From: Mucilaginibacter sp. SJ
GTDB taxonomy: Bacteria > Bacteroidota > Bacteroidia > Sphingobacteriales > Sphingobacteriaceae
Length of the DNA stretch: 64,000 nt
Reading direction: 5' to 3'
Assembly (NCBI RefSeq): GCF_028993635.1
Contig: NZ_CP118631.1
Span: forward strand, 4,526,001 to 4,590,000
The notes under the pieces are model-generated. The model was not told the origin of the DNA, did not search any database, and saw only the letters and a program-made list of their open reading frames with translations. Below are positions 8,009-16,812 of this stretch, piece by piece; within the stretch, counting starts at the first letter, position 1, and every line of letters starts with the position of its first letter. The position numbers and the translations under genes are program-made.

Positions 8009-8410
8009 TTAAATTACATGATAGAACCAAAAATCCGTAGCTGAAAAACCACTTTTGCTTATAATATAAGATACAACACTATTTACTTCCGGGGCTTCGT
8101 CTAAAACGAGTTCCTCGGTATCCAAATCTGTAACCATAATGTACTCGATATAAGCTTGCCCCTTTAAAGCTATTTGTACATCATCCGACTGATCTGTGGT
8201 GATAAAAATCAATGGATATCTTCTCCATATATATCCAATGATTTTGCTTGACAGTGATATTGAAGCTACTTTTTCATCATCATCTTCGCAATATGATACT
8301 TCATATCCTTTGCTGCCCAAATGTTCGAGGCAGTAAAAGAACTCATATATGCTCCAAAGAACATCATCTTTGCTTATGGCTTTCTTAATGATGTTTGTTA
8401 TGTTTTGCAT
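8009..8410 (-). CDS. Hypothetical protein, 133 residues
   Basis: I do not recognise a family. The protein is acidic and cytosolic by appearance, with a CEDDDEKV run, no signal peptide and several aromatic residues (IGYIWRRYPLIFITT, DFWFYHVI). Its two-helix opening and beta-rich core suggest a small alpha/beta protein. I prefer ATG 8410; a GTG at 8422 would add MFDI. It lies 18 bases behind the NTF2-like gene on the same strand and is probably cotranscribed with it. Confidence 0.65.
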   Translation of the reverse strand: MQNITNIIKKAISKDDVLWSIYEFFYCLEHLGSKGYEVSYCEDDDEKVASISLSSKIIGYIWRRYPLIFITTDQSDDVQIALKGQAYIEYIMVTDLDTEELVLDEAPEVNSVVSYIISKSGFSATDFWFYHVI

Positions 8411-8428
8411 TATGTCGAACACGTGAAT

Positions 8429-8806
8429 TTAACTAATATCCATTATCCCAACAATTTTATCTACGTCAAAAGTGAAAATTGAATGCCCTTTCAGATTTAA
8501 CTCATCACCTTTCTTTAATCCATTTGGCAGGTCGGCGGCTAAAATTGCGTTATAGTCAATAGCTATTTCGGTTTTGTTGCCGGTGTGTTTAAATGACCGG
8601 ATAATTTGCTCGCGGCGTTCAAAAAGCTCAGTTGCCTGTTCGGCCTGGCTCCTGAATGCTGCTATGCCATCAAGCTCCATATCCACATCACCGTTTGATA
8701 TGTTTTGAAATTTAACGGATGGTGCGAGGTTTTTAAGCATGTCTTCAACATCAAAGTTGTTATAGGCCTTTACATAATTGGTGATGATAAGTTCGCGTTG
8801 CTGCAT
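8429..8806 (-). CDS. NTF2-like / SnoaL-family protein
   Basis: A 125-residue protein with the pattern of a nuclear-transport-factor-2-like fold: an opening helix with IITNYVKAYNNFDVEDMLKNLAPSVKFQNI, a middle DGIAAFRSQAEQATELF, and beta strands with a closing FTFDVDKIVGIMDIS. Members are small enzymes or binding proteins; no catalytic pair is obvious, so no reaction is proposed. ATG 8806 is the only reasonable start. First gene of a possible two-gene unit with the hypothetical gene behind it. Confidence 0.75.
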   Translation of the reverse strand: MQQRELIITNYVKAYNNFDVEDMLKNLAPSVKFQNISNGDVDMELDGIAAFRSQAEQATELFERREQIIRSFKHTGNKTEIAIDYNAILAADLPNGLKKGDELNLKGHSIFTFDVDKIVGIMDIS

Positions 8807-8853
8807 AAGCTAAAGATAATGATTATGCCAGCGTATAAACGATCTGTAAGGGA

Positions 8854-9531
8854 TTATTTAATCATTCCCAAATTCGGCACATAAGCGCCGCCTACAGGCA
8901 GCAAAAATCCATTTACTGTTACTTGATGGCGTTCTATTTTATCAATTTTATTTACAGCGACAATAAACGACCGATGGATCCTGATAAACTTCTCAGCCGG
9001 CAGTAGCGCCTCAACTTCAGTGATGGTCATACGGGTAAGCACTTTGCTGTCCTTTAATATAAAATTTACATAATTACCTGTAGCTTCTAAATGGTAAATG
9101 TCATCGAAGTTAACGCGCACCTGCTCATAGCCGGTTTTCAGGAATATGTAATCCTTAACCTCGGCAGTGTTCCTAAAACTGTAAAGTTCATAAGCTTTGT
9201 TGCAGGCTTTTATGAACCGGGTAAGCGCGAAGGGTTTCAATAAATAGTCTACCGCGTCCAGTTCAAAGCTGGTAACAGCGTGTTCGGTGTAGGCGGTGGT
9301 AAATATTACCAGCGGTTTTTTATTGAGACAGGTTAACAGATCGATGCCCGAAATATCGGGCATCTTAATATCCAGGAACAACAGGTCCACAGGTTCGCGC
9401 TGCAGATAGTCCATTGCTTTAAAGGCATCGGTAAACTCGGCCTTGAGGTCAACAAAAGGCACTTTTGCAGCATGCGAGCGGATCACATCAAGTGCTATAG
9501 GTTCGTCATCAATGGCTATGGCAGTAATCAA
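8854..9531 (-). CDS. LytTR-family response regulator
   Basis: A 225-residue regulator. The receiver domain (about 1-115) has IDDEP, the phospho-acceptor Asp54 in LLFLDIKMP, Thr79 and Lys99 in DYLLKPF. A LytTR DNA-binding domain follows (about 125-225: IFLKTGYEQVRV, YLEATGNYVNF, FIRIHRSFIV). No in-frame ATG precedes MITAIAIDD; the start appears to be TTG at 9531, three bases after the kinase stop, so translation is probably coupled to the kinase. It would receive phosphate from the adjacent LytS-type kinase. Targets are unknown. Confidence 0.9.
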   Translation of the reverse strand: MITAIAIDDEPIALDVIRSHAAKVPFVDLKAEFTDAFKAMDYLQREPVDLLFLDIKMPDISGIDLLTCLNKKPLVIFTTAYTEHAVTSFELDAVDYLLKPFALTRFIKACNKAYELYSFRNTAEVKDYIFLKTGYEQVRVNFDDIYHLEATGNYVNFILKDSKVLTRMTITEVEALLPAEKFIRIHRSFIVAVNKIDKIERHQVTVNGFLLPVGGAYVPNLGMIK

Positions 9532-9534
9532 AGC

Positions 9535-11064
9535 TTATTGCAATTGTATGGTTAAATGTATGAAAAAATCTTTCGCACTTTCGCGGATCACCAATTCGTG
9601 TTTGTTAGGGTATAAAAGTGCCAGTCGCTGTTTAACGTTCTCGAGGCCGATGCCATTGTTGTATTTTTCGGTGTCGTTAACTACTTTGGGGTGGATGCTG
9701 TTATGCACATCAAAGTAAAGTGTATTTTCCCTGGTTTGCAGGCTGATGTTGATGTGTGACGGTTCGCGCAGGCTGATGCCGTGTTTAAATGCGTTCTCAA
9801 TAAAAGGGATCAGCAACATTGGGGCTATCTGCAGGGCATTAACATTCTCTTCAATTTGCAGCGCGATGCTGATGTCCGGCGAGGTTTGAGTGCGCAATTT
9901 TTGCAGGGCGATATAGTTATTAAGATAATCGATCTCGCGAACCAGTAAGATCTTTTCCTGCATGTTTTCCTGCAGCATAAAACGCATCATATCGCCGAGG
10001 CGCTGAATACCTTCTGCTGTACGTTCGGAGTTTTCCTGTAAGGCGGTTCCGTAAAGGGTATTAAGCGCGTTAAAAAGGAAGTGCGGATTGATTTGTGAGC
10101 GAAGGAAATCCAGATCGGCCGTAGAACGGCCAAGGGCAGTTCTTAGGTAAGTGATCTCCTGGTTACCCGCCAGTTTGCGTTTGTAAACTATCCAGGCAAA
10201 TGGGGCCGTAATCAGGATTTGTATCCCACAGTTAAAGCCAAAAATAATGAATACGGGATCCTTTTGGTCGAAAATAAGTGCGGTTATAAAACCTATCGGA
10301 ATTCCGATAATGATCATAATACCGGCAACTTTAAGCAGGTAATTAAAAATACCGTGGTTTTTGGCAAGTGTTTGAGGTATTAAACTATAAAATGATAGGG
10401 CATAAATACCAATGGCTGTTGGACCTATAATTACGCAAGTAGTGATCAGCTCTATTGGGCCGTCAACAAGTGCCATTAAAAACACAATGATCATCAAAAC
10501 AACGATAGCAATGATGCAATCATGAGTAAGCACCCGGTATTTTGCCTGGATCTTGTCGACATTCCCTAACAGGAAACTTGCCGAATATTTGATCATGCTG
10601 TAAAAAGTAAGCATCATCATTACCCATAGCGCATACAATACATTTGTTTTGAAAACGATGTTGTACACATAATCGGCTGATCTGTGGTAAAAGAGGTATC
10701 CTTTTAACCAGGTATCGGTAATGCCGAACAATCCCCAGAGGACGATAAGCAATGCTAACCCTAAAATGATATTCCACACTACCTGCTTTTTCCCGGCAAG
10801 TGCAGGAATGATCACAAAGTTCCAAAGTAAAAAAGCTCCGTAATAGCCGGTATACCTAAACACCTGCGGAAAGAAATAGTATTTAGAGTAGGAGTAATGC
10901 AGGTGATAGTTATTAAACATATACCTGTATGGGGTCCATATTTCGTTGTCGGCACTGTTGGCTACTTTAGCTAATAGCAGCATAACGGCAAAAGCGTAAA
11001 TGGTGCTTGCGGCCCAAAATTCAATTTTGCCAAGGTTAAGGTTTTTTTTCAGGAGATCGTTCAT
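9535..11064 (-). CDS. LytS-type sensor histidine kinase
   Basis: A 509-residue membrane kinase. The N-terminal 300 residues contain about nine or ten hydrophobic segments and no large extracellular loop. The kinase part has the His_kinase motif SQINPHFLFNALNTL (His near residue 325) and an ATPase region with PMLLIPFIENAFKHG and NNGIGLENVKQRL. It pairs with the LytTR regulator immediately downstream on the same strand. Such pairs in Bacteroidota often control surface or transport genes; the stimulus cannot be read from sequence. Confidence 0.92.
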   Translation of the reverse strand: MNDLLKKNLNLGKIEFWAASTIYAFAVMLLLAKVANSADNEIWTPYRYMFNNYHLHYSYSKYYFFPQVFRYTGYYGAFLLWNFVIIPALAGKKQVVWNIILGLALLIVLWGLFGITDTWLKGYLFYHRSADYVYNIVFKTNVLYALWVMMMLTFYSMIKYSASFLLGNVDKIQAKYRVLTHDCIIAIVVLMIIVFLMALVDGPIELITTCVIIGPTAIGIYALSFYSLIPQTLAKNHGIFNYLLKVAGIMIIIGIPIGFITALIFDQKDPVFIIFGFNCGIQILITAPFAWIVYKRKLAGNQEITYLRTALGRSTADLDFLRSQINPHFLFNALNTLYGTALQENSERTAEGIQRLGDMMRFMLQENMQEKILLVREIDYLNNYIALQKLRTQTSPDISIALQIEENVNALQIAPMLLIPFIENAFKHGISLREPSHINISLQTRENTLYFDVHNSIHPKVVNDTEKYNNGIGLENVKQRLALLYPNKHELVIRESAKDFFIHLTIQLQ

Positions 11065-11156
11065 CGTATTTTGAATTATGCCCGCAAGGTATAATGCACA
11101 ATACTACTGAATAAATGAATGGGATGAAACCGGGATTTGGTGTGATGGGTTTGGTT

Positions 11157-11294
11157 TTTAGCGGCAGTCGTTTTTAGTAGCAGTAGCAGTTTTTAGTAGC
11201 AGTTGTTTTTTAAGATGGGTTTGGTCTAAATTACTGCTGCCGCAACTGCCACTGGTTTTACAGCAACTGCTATTTAAAGCTGGCAACTGCTACA
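11157..11294. repeat. Hexamer array (NGCAGT words) in inverted arrangement
   Basis: The left part reads AGTAGCAGTAGCAGT and AGTAGCAGTTG on the plus strand. The right part carries the complements (ACTGCTGCCGCAACTGCC, CAGCAACTGCT, GCAACTGCTAC), so the region can fold back. It reaches the stop codon of the gene ending at 11290. Words are shared with the array at 49362-49545. Confidence 0.7.
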
Positions 11295-12159
11295 CCCCCG
11301 GATTATCCATTATTTCCAACAGCTCATTCAACTCCCTTACCTTCTCGGCCGAGCCAAGATTTTCATAGGCACTGATGAGGTTACGGATAACACGTTTGAT
11401 GATATCGGTATTGGAGCAGGGCTCGTAAAATTGCTTATCAAACTTAAGGTTAAGCTGTTTCAGGAACATATCCACATCGCGCCTGCCGAACAGGAAACCT
11501 TTATTAAAGGCGTTGATATAAAACAGGATCCCGCTTTCAAACTCGCTTTGCATACTCTCGTCAAGATAGGCGAGGATAAAATGCTGGGGAAGGTTTACGC
11601 CGTAAACAGGGATATCCAGCTTTTGTGCGATGATAGAATAGATAATCGCCAATGAGATCTGGTTGCCTTTTTTAGTTTCCAATACCTGGCTCAGATAGCT
11701 GTTTTGTGGATCGAGGTGATTGGCTGTATTACCGCTGAAGCCGTAGATATTGTAAAATACATGGTTAATGAGTTTGACTTGCTCTTTTGGACTGGCCTCG
11801 TTCATCATCTGGATCCAGATATCTCGTTTAATAGCTTCTATCTGGTTAATTACCTTTTGCTCATCGAGGTCGGGATATTGATAACGGTTAATGATCAGGA
11901 TGCCTTGCAGCAGATCAAACGCACCGCTTTGGTTCCAGAGTTTTAAATCGTTTTTAAGATTGCTGAACTGAATTTCATGAACCAGGTTGGCAATACGTTC
12001 CTGTAGGATAGGGTCAAAAGCCTGCTCAAACGCCGATTCAAGATACATTATAGCCTCGGCACCATATGAAAACAATTTGTTATACACATGTTCATAAATC
12101 TCGCTGTCCGGATCATCCAGCAGGCGGATCAATGAATTTACTTCAGTTGGATTTATCAT
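11290..12159 (-). CDS. SirB1-like transglutaminase-fold protein
   Basis: A 289-residue protein of the Transglut_core2/SirB1 group. N-terminal HEAT-like helices (about 1-75) precede the conserved block NHVFYNIYGFSGN, LDPQNSYLSQVLETKKGNQISLAIIYSIIAQKLDIPVYGVNLPQHFILAY. The usual active-site cysteine position is filled by QISLA, so a peptidase or transglutaminase activity is not assured. ATG 12159 is 44 bases from the divergent gene at 12204, so the promoters must overlap. The last codons meet the hexamer array. Confidence 0.8.
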   Translation of the reverse strand: MINPTEVNSLIRLLDDPDSEIYEHVYNKLFSYGAEAIMYLESAFEQAFDPILQERIANLVHEIQFSNLKNDLKLWNQSGAFDLLQGILIINRYQYPDLDEQKVINQIEAIKRDIWIQMMNEASPKEQVKLINHVFYNIYGFSGNTANHLDPQNSYLSQVLETKKGNQISLAIIYSIIAQKLDIPVYGVNLPQHFILAYLDESMQSEFESGILFYINAFNKGFLFGRRDVDMFLKQLNLKFDKQFYEPCSNTDIIKRVIRNLISAYENLGSAEKVRELNELLEIMDNPGV

Positions 12160-12203
12160 ACGCTGTAATGCTAAAATACTAAACCTTTTCTATTTTTACA
12201 GCG

Positions 12204-12806
12204 ATGTATAATATAAGGTATGGGCTTAATTACCTGCGGCACCGTTTTAGGGCTAACAACAGGCACGGCATACACTCTCCATTTGTTTACAAGCTGATTG
12301 ATATGGTTATTTACGATTATCGCGACCAAAAAGTATACCGCGGAATTGAAGAGGTCTTTCATAAACAACATTCTGACAAGCACATGATAAAAAGCATGCC
12401 GCTTAAAGTTTACAAACTGATTTACCGTCTCGTAGTTTATTTTAAGCCCACAACTGTTTTTTTTGCTGATCATGAGGATTGTATTACACCATCAATAGTT
12501 GGCAATGCTATTCCAACTGCTGAGATCATAGATGTAAAATATCCTGCCCAAGCCCGACAGGCTGACATGATTTTTGTGGACACTGCCAGGCATGATGCAA
12601 CAGAATGCCTGGAAAAAGTAATGCCCAATATTGACCATGATACTGTACTGATCTTTTCAGGGATCCATCGTACACAAAATATAAAACAGGCTTGGGAGCG
12701 GGTAAAGATTGATAATCGGGTAAGGGTAACCATTGATCTTTTCTATATCGGCCTGGTGTTTTTTAAGCCGGGAATGAGTAAGGAAGATTTTAAGGTGAGG
12801 TATTAA
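12204..12806 (+). CDS. Reduced class I methyltransferase-like protein
   Basis: A 200-residue protein with the opening RYGLNYLRHRFRANNRHGIHSPFVYKLIDMVI seen at the start of a Bacteroidota SAM-methyltransferase family, and a later ADMIFVDTARHD / VLIFSGIH region corresponding to the substrate side. The glycine-rich SAM-binding loop expected after KPTTVFF is absent (ADHEDCITPSIVGNAIPTAEII instead), and the protein is about 40 residues shorter than typical relatives as I recall them. It is probably catalytically altered or inactive. Divergent from the SirB1-like gene. Confidence 0.6.
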   Translation: MYNIRYGLNYLRHRFRANNRHGIHSPFVYKLIDMVIYDYRDQKVYRGIEEVFHKQHSDKHMIKSMPLKVYKLIYRLVVYFKPTTVFFADHEDCITPSIVGNAIPTAEIIDVKYPAQARQADMIFVDTARHDATECLEKVMPNIDHDTVLIFSGIHRTQNIKQAWERVKIDNRVRVTIDLFYIGLVFFKPGMSKEDFKVRY

Positions 12807-12811
12807 CCGTT

Positions 12812-12914
12812 GGTTAGTTCATGGTTAATAGATCATAGTTCATGGCCGAAGTGTGGTTGTATTAAACCACTCAATCCATTTACGATAATTTGCTATGAAC
12901 CATCAACTATGAAC
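12812..12914. repeat. Heptamer array hairpin (GTTCATG / TATGAAC words)
   Basis: Four consecutive 7-base words GTTCATG, GTTAATA, GATCATA, GTTCATG (12817-12844) face the complementary words TATGAAC, CATCAAC, TATGAAC (12894-12914). It lies between the convergent genes ending at 12806 and 12922. The same words appear at 50763-50790. Confidence 0.75.
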
Positions 12915-12921
12915 TTAAAGA

Positions 12922-14049
12922 TCAAAACGACTGCCCCAATCCAATATAAAAACCGGTTAATCTTTTCTCGTCAGGGATTTTCTGGCCTACACCATAGTCA
13001 ATACGTACAGCAAGTCCTTTTTCAACATCAAAAAAGTAACGGAGGCCACCGCCGTAGTTGGGTTTTAGTTCGGATGTGCTGAAACTGCTTTTGAAAACTT
13101 CGCCGCTGCCAATAAAGCCTGCAAAACCTATGCGGTCATTTAACCGATAGCGCAATTCGGCCTGGCCGGCCAACATATTTCTGTCGCGGAAACGGCCATT
13201 GTAATAGCCGCGCATCAGCTCATCACTACCTAAACCGGGCAGCAGATAAAACGGTGATGTACTACCCGTAAGACTCTGTTCCTGTACATCGAGGCCGAGA
13301 ACCCATTTAGGTGCCAGCAAAAAAAACTGGGAGTATTCGATATTAAAGAAGCCGCCTTTATAATCATTATTGCTGAACATGCCGTGTATAGCCTGAAAAT
13401 AGGCGTTTACAATGAGCCCTTTGGTGGTGTAAGTATTATTATTTCTGTTATCGAATGTAATGGTTGGGCCTATGTAGGCACTTGGGCCGCCGCGGCGGTA
13501 TTCAACGCGAGGATCGGTATAAAATATACCTGTCTTATCATCGTCTCTGAATTTGTAATCCCAGGCGCCGCCTGTTATCCCGGCGTACAGGTTATTGGAG
13601 ATCTTTTTTTCGGCAGTAAAATTCACCTTGAACCGTTTTTGACCAATCCTGTCGGAGTTAGCCTTTAATGTATTGTTACCGATGCCGTAAAAGTCAAAAG
13701 GGAAATTGATATAACCGATTCCGGCAGTTAGGTGATAGTTGTTTCCGGGCGTCCAGTAACTGGTAGTAAGACTTAAACGGCTCTGACCTTTTGTGGTAAC
13801 AGAAGCATAGCCAAAAACATTGGATACCCGGGTATTGAGTTTTGAAGTATCGGTATAAAAAGAAAGAAGGCCCGCGCCGCCAACTTCAAGGCCGGTTTCG
13901 GGGGCAGAGCTTAATACAGGCAAAATAACAAAACTGCTTTTGCGTGTGGTATCTTTATCGAAATACATTCGCTTTACAATGCGGGAGATTTGTGAAAAGG
14001 CACTGGTTGAAAGAGCGCAGACCAGTATTAAGGTAACAAGTTTCTTCAT
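12922..14049 (-). CDS. Outer-membrane beta-barrel protein (BamA/Omp85 surface-antigen-like)
   Basis: A 375-residue protein with a signal peptide (MKKLVTLILVCALSTSAFSQ) and alternating aromatic/polar strands throughout. It ends in YIGLGQSF with a terminal Phe typical of outer-membrane barrels. Segments such as PETGLEVGGAGLLSFY, GPTITFDNRNN, LPGLGSDELMRGYYNGRFRD and GFAGFIGSGEVF match the barrel part of the Bac_surface_Ag family. No POTRA domains are present, so it is a barrel-only member rather than BamA itself. Function is unknown. Confidence 0.82.
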   Translation of the reverse strand: MKKLVTLILVCALSTSAFSQISRIVKRMYFDKDTTRKSSFVILPVLSSAPETGLEVGGAGLLSFYTDTSKLNTRVSNVFGYASVTTKGQSRLSLTTSYWTPGNNYHLTAGIGYINFPFDFYGIGNNTLKANSDRIGQKRFKVNFTAEKKISNNLYAGITGGAWDYKFRDDDKTGIFYTDPRVEYRRGGPSAYIGPTITFDNRNNNTYTTKGLIVNAYFQAIHGMFSNNDYKGGFFNIEYSQFFLLAPKWVLGLDVQEQSLTGSTSPFYLLPGLGSDELMRGYYNGRFRDRNMLAGQAELRYRLNDRIGFAGFIGSGEVFKSSFSTSELKPNYGGGLRYFFDVEKGLAVRIDYGVGQKIPDEKRLTGFYIGLGQSF

Positions 14050-14224
14050 AGATGTTTGCCGTGGCTAATATAACCCATTTTGTTTTATAAGGTTCTGCGA
14101 ACGGACGTTTTTAAAATTATGATGACAATACGCCGAGGGGGTAGGGGACAGGATGATAATTTTAGGCATGAAATGGTTATAAAAAGATAAAGTTTCATTT
14201 AAAATTCAATTTAACTAAAATGTC

Positions 14225-14232
14225 TACTTTTG
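14225..14232 (+). promoter_or_regulatory. -7 element (TACTTTTG) for the DHS-like gene
   Basis: TACTTTTG matches TAnnTTTG and sits 24 bases before the ATG at 14257. No TTTG is found at the expected -33 distance. Confidence 0.45.
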
Positions 14233-14256
14233 CGGCTGAAATTTTATTGAAATATT

Positions 14257-15237
14257 ATGAGCACTACAAGAGGACCTATTTCGCAGTTTATTGAAAGAAA
14301 TTATCTGCACTTTAACGCCGCGGCATTAATGGATGCAGCTAAAGGCTATGAAACACACCTTGAAGAAGGCGGTAAAATGATGGTAACCTTGGCCGGTGCC
14401 ATGAGTACAGCCGAGCTGGGTATTTCACTGGCCGAGATGATCCGCCAGGATAAAATTGCTATTATATCATGTACCGGCGCTAACCTTGAAGAGGATATCA
14501 TGAACCTTGTGGCGCACTCACACTACAAAAGGGTGCCTAACTACCGCGACCTGAGCCCCCAGGAAGAGTGGGATTTGCTCGAAAACCACTATAACCGTGT
14601 TACCGATACCTGCATCCCGGAAGAAGAAGCTTTCCGCCGTTTGCAAAAACATATCCACAAAATATGGAAAGATGCTGATGACAGCGGTGAACGCTATTTT
14701 CCGCATGAGTACATGTACAAAATATTATTAAGCGGCGAGTTGGAGCAATACTATGAGATAGATCCTAAAAACTCATGGATGCTGGCTGCTGCCGAAAAGA
14801 ACCTGCCAATTGTGGTGCCGGGATGGGAAGACTCAACCATGGGTAACATCTTTGCTTCATACGTAATTAAAGGCGAGCTTAAAGCTTCAACCATGAAAAG
14901 CGGTATCGAATACATGGCATGGCTGGCCGACTGGTATACTAAAAATTCATCGGGGAAAGGCATCGGCTTTTTCCAGATAGGTGGCGGTATAGCAGGCGAC
15001 TTCCCTATTTGCGTTGTACCTATGCTTTACCAGGATATGGAGATGCATGATGTGCCTTTCTGGAGCTATTTCTGCCAGATCTCCGATTCAACTACTTCGT
15101 ATGGTTCGTACTCCGGTGCAGTTCCAAACGAAAAAATAACCTGGGGCAAACTGGACATTCACACACCTAAGTTTATTGTAGAGAGCGATGCTACGATTGT
15201 TGCACCGCTTATTTTTGCCTGGTTATTAAAACAATAG
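14257..15237 (+). CDS. Deoxyhypusine-synthase-like protein without catalytic lysine
   Basis: A 326-residue Rossmann-type protein of the DHS family. Conserved DHS landmarks are MVTLAGAMSTAELG (42-55), SCTGANLEEDIMNL (71-84), VPGWEDSTMGNIF (187-199), IGGGIAGDFP (241-250) and SGAVPNEKITWGKL (286-299). In eukaryotic DHS the segment aligned with 242-249 is GGGVVKHH, whose Lys forms the enzyme-aminobutyl intermediate; here the position is Gly247. Bacteria lack eIF5A hypusination, so a polyamine-related role is an inference from the family. No other polyamine gene is in the window. Confidence 0.85.
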   Translation: MSTTRGPISQFIERNYLHFNAAALMDAAKGYETHLEEGGKMMVTLAGAMSTAELGISLAEMIRQDKIAIISCTGANLEEDIMNLVAHSHYKRVPNYRDLSPQEEWDLLENHYNRVTDTCIPEEEAFRRLQKHIHKIWKDADDSGERYFPHEYMYKILLSGELEQYYEIDPKNSWMLAAAEKNLPIVVPGWEDSTMGNIFASYVIKGELKASTMKSGIEYMAWLADWYTKNSSGKGIGFFQIGGGIAGDFPICVVPMLYQDMEMHDVPFWSYFCQISDSTTSYGSYSGAVPNEKITWGKLDIHTPKFIVESDATIVAPLIFAWLLKQ

Positions 15238-15280
15238 ATAAAATTTTATAATTAAAGTTGGATAATAATTATTCCCCAAA

Positions 15281-15296
15281 AATGTCAAATGACATT
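15281..15296. promoter_or_regulatory. Palindrome AATGTCAAATGACATT upstream of actA
   Basis: A 7-2-7 inverted repeat, 104 bases upstream of the actA -7 element. A second dyad (GGTG...CACC) lies at 15363-15382. They could be operators for the respiratory cluster; the regulator is unknown. Confidence 0.35.
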
Positions 15297-15311
15297 AATA
15301 TGCATTTAGCA

Positions 15312-15332
15312 GCGTTTAAACGCAGTTTTTTG
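15312..15332 (+). terminator. Weak terminator candidate after the DHS-like gene
   Basis: GCGTTTAAACGC (15312-15323) is a perfect palindrome followed by AGTTTTTTG. The stem is short, so termination is uncertain. Confidence 0.35.
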
Positions 15333-15399
15333 TCTATTTAGAACGATTATAAATTATAGGTTGGTGTCATTTATGTGTCACCGATAGTGTATAAAATTA

Positions 15400-15407
15400 T
15401 ACTTTTG
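15400..15407 (+). promoter_or_regulatory. -7 element (TACTTTTG) for the act/cox cluster
   Basis: TACTTTTG fits TAnnTTTG and would place the transcript start about 75-80 bases before the actA ATG at 15490. The -33 region lacks a clear TTTG, which would fit dependence on an activator. Confidence 0.5.
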
Positions 15408-15489
15408 TGCCTGTAAATATCCGATGAAACATACATCTTACAACAGTTTCAATCATTAATATAAAAATTATTTAGCATAAATACACTGT

Positions 15490-16776
15490 ATGAGAAGTTT
15501 CTCATTGATTCTTAAACAATTCTCAAGGTCGGTTTTACTGATTGCCGGGTTTGCTTTTTGGAGTTTATCAACTGCGTACGCGCAAACTGACGCTGCTAAA
15601 GGCGAGGCCATTTTCAAATCAAAATGTACTACCTGTCACAAAATCGACACCCGTTTAATTGGTCCGGCGTTAGGCCCTCAACTTACTCAGGAAACTGATG
15701 ATAAATATCTTATCCAGTGGATCCAGAATAACCAGGCGCTGATTGCTGCTAAAAACCCTAAGGCGCTCAAAATTTATAATGAGTATAACCAGTCGGGTAT
15801 GACCGTATTCGCTGACCTTAGCGATGCTGATGTAGGTAATATCATAACCTACGTTCGTACTACCTGGAAAACTATGCAAAGTCAACCTGCTCCCGGTGGT
15901 AACGTTGCAGCCGGTGCTGCAAAAGTTGAAAGCGGCCCAAGTGATATGGTTGTTTACGGTTTGATTGGTATCATCGTTATCGCCTTCATTGTTATCCTGG
16001 TATTGAACAGGGTTGTAGGTTCTTTAGAGCGTATCCTGCTTAAAAACAAAGACCTTATTATTGAGGACGAAGTTGTTACTCCGGAAGGTGCTGTAGCAGT
16101 TGATGCTAAAAAGGAATTCATCGCCAAGATCCTTAAAAACAAAAAACTGGTATTCTTTATATTGGTTGCCGGTACTGTGGCGATGTGCAGCTGGGGTTGG
16201 GTTACTTTATGGAACACCAACGTTCACCAGGGTTACCAGCCGGTGCAGCCTATTAAATACTCGCACGAGTTACACGCCGGTATTATGAAAATTGATTGCC
16301 AGTATTGTCACACAGGTGCATACAAGTCAAAAAATGCTTCTATCCCTTCATTAAACGTGTGTATGAACTGCCATAAGGTTGTTAAAACCGAATCGGAAGA
16401 GATTCACAAGATTTATGACGCTTTGGGTTACGATCCAAAAACACAGAAGTATGACAGTACCGCGGCTAAACCAATTCAGTGGGTGCGTATCCACAACCTG
16501 CCCGACTTAGCCTACTTTAACCATTCACAACACGTAAAAGTTGGTGGTATTAAATGTCAGCAATGCCACGGCCCGGTACAGGAAATGAAAGAGGTTTACC
16601 AATACTCTCCGCTTACCATGAAATGGTGTATCCAGTGCCACAAACGTACCGAAGTTAACGGTAAAGGCAATGCTTACTATGACAGCATCCTGGCTGCACA
16701 CGATAAGATCAAGAAAGGTGAGAAAGTTACAGCCGCCGTATTGGGTGGCATCGAGTGCGGTAAGTGTCACTATTAA
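15490..16776 (+). CDS. actA: Alternative complex III subunit ActA, multihaem cytochrome c with fused N-terminal monohaem domain
   Basis: A 428-residue cytochrome of the quinol:electron-acceptor oxidoreductase ACIII. A signal peptide (to about AYAQ) is followed by a monohaem cytochrome c domain (C46TTCH) and a membrane segment at about 154-174. After a second one near 218-236 come five CxxCH sites at 270, 291, 356, 380 and 423. The described ActA is pentahaem; the extra N-terminal haem domain makes six. It is the first gene of the cluster, with a promoter candidate 85 bases upstream, and is followed after 36 bases by actB. Confidence 0.93.
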   Translation: MRSFSLILKQFSRSVLLIAGFAFWSLSTAYAQTDAAKGEAIFKSKCTTCHKIDTRLIGPALGPQLTQETDDKYLIQWIQNNQALIAAKNPKALKIYNEYNQSGMTVFADLSDADVGNIITYVRTTWKTMQSQPAPGGNVAAGAAKVESGPSDMVVYGLIGIIVIAFIVILVLNRVVGSLERILLKNKDLIIEDEVVTPEGAVAVDAKKEFIAKILKNKKLVFFILVAGTVAMCSWGWVTLWNTNVHQGYQPVQPIKYSHELHAGIMKIDCQYCHTGAYKSKNASIPSLNVCMNCHKVVKTESEEIHKIYDALGYDPKTQKYDSTAAKPIQWVRIHNLPDLAYFNHSQHVKVGGIKCQQCHGPVQEMKEVYQYSPLTMKWCIQCHKRTEVNGKGNAYYDSILAAHDKIKKGEKVTAAVLGGIECGKCHY

Positions 16777-16812
16777 TAAAAAGAATTTAGCATTACAGTT
16801 TATACAGCTTAA

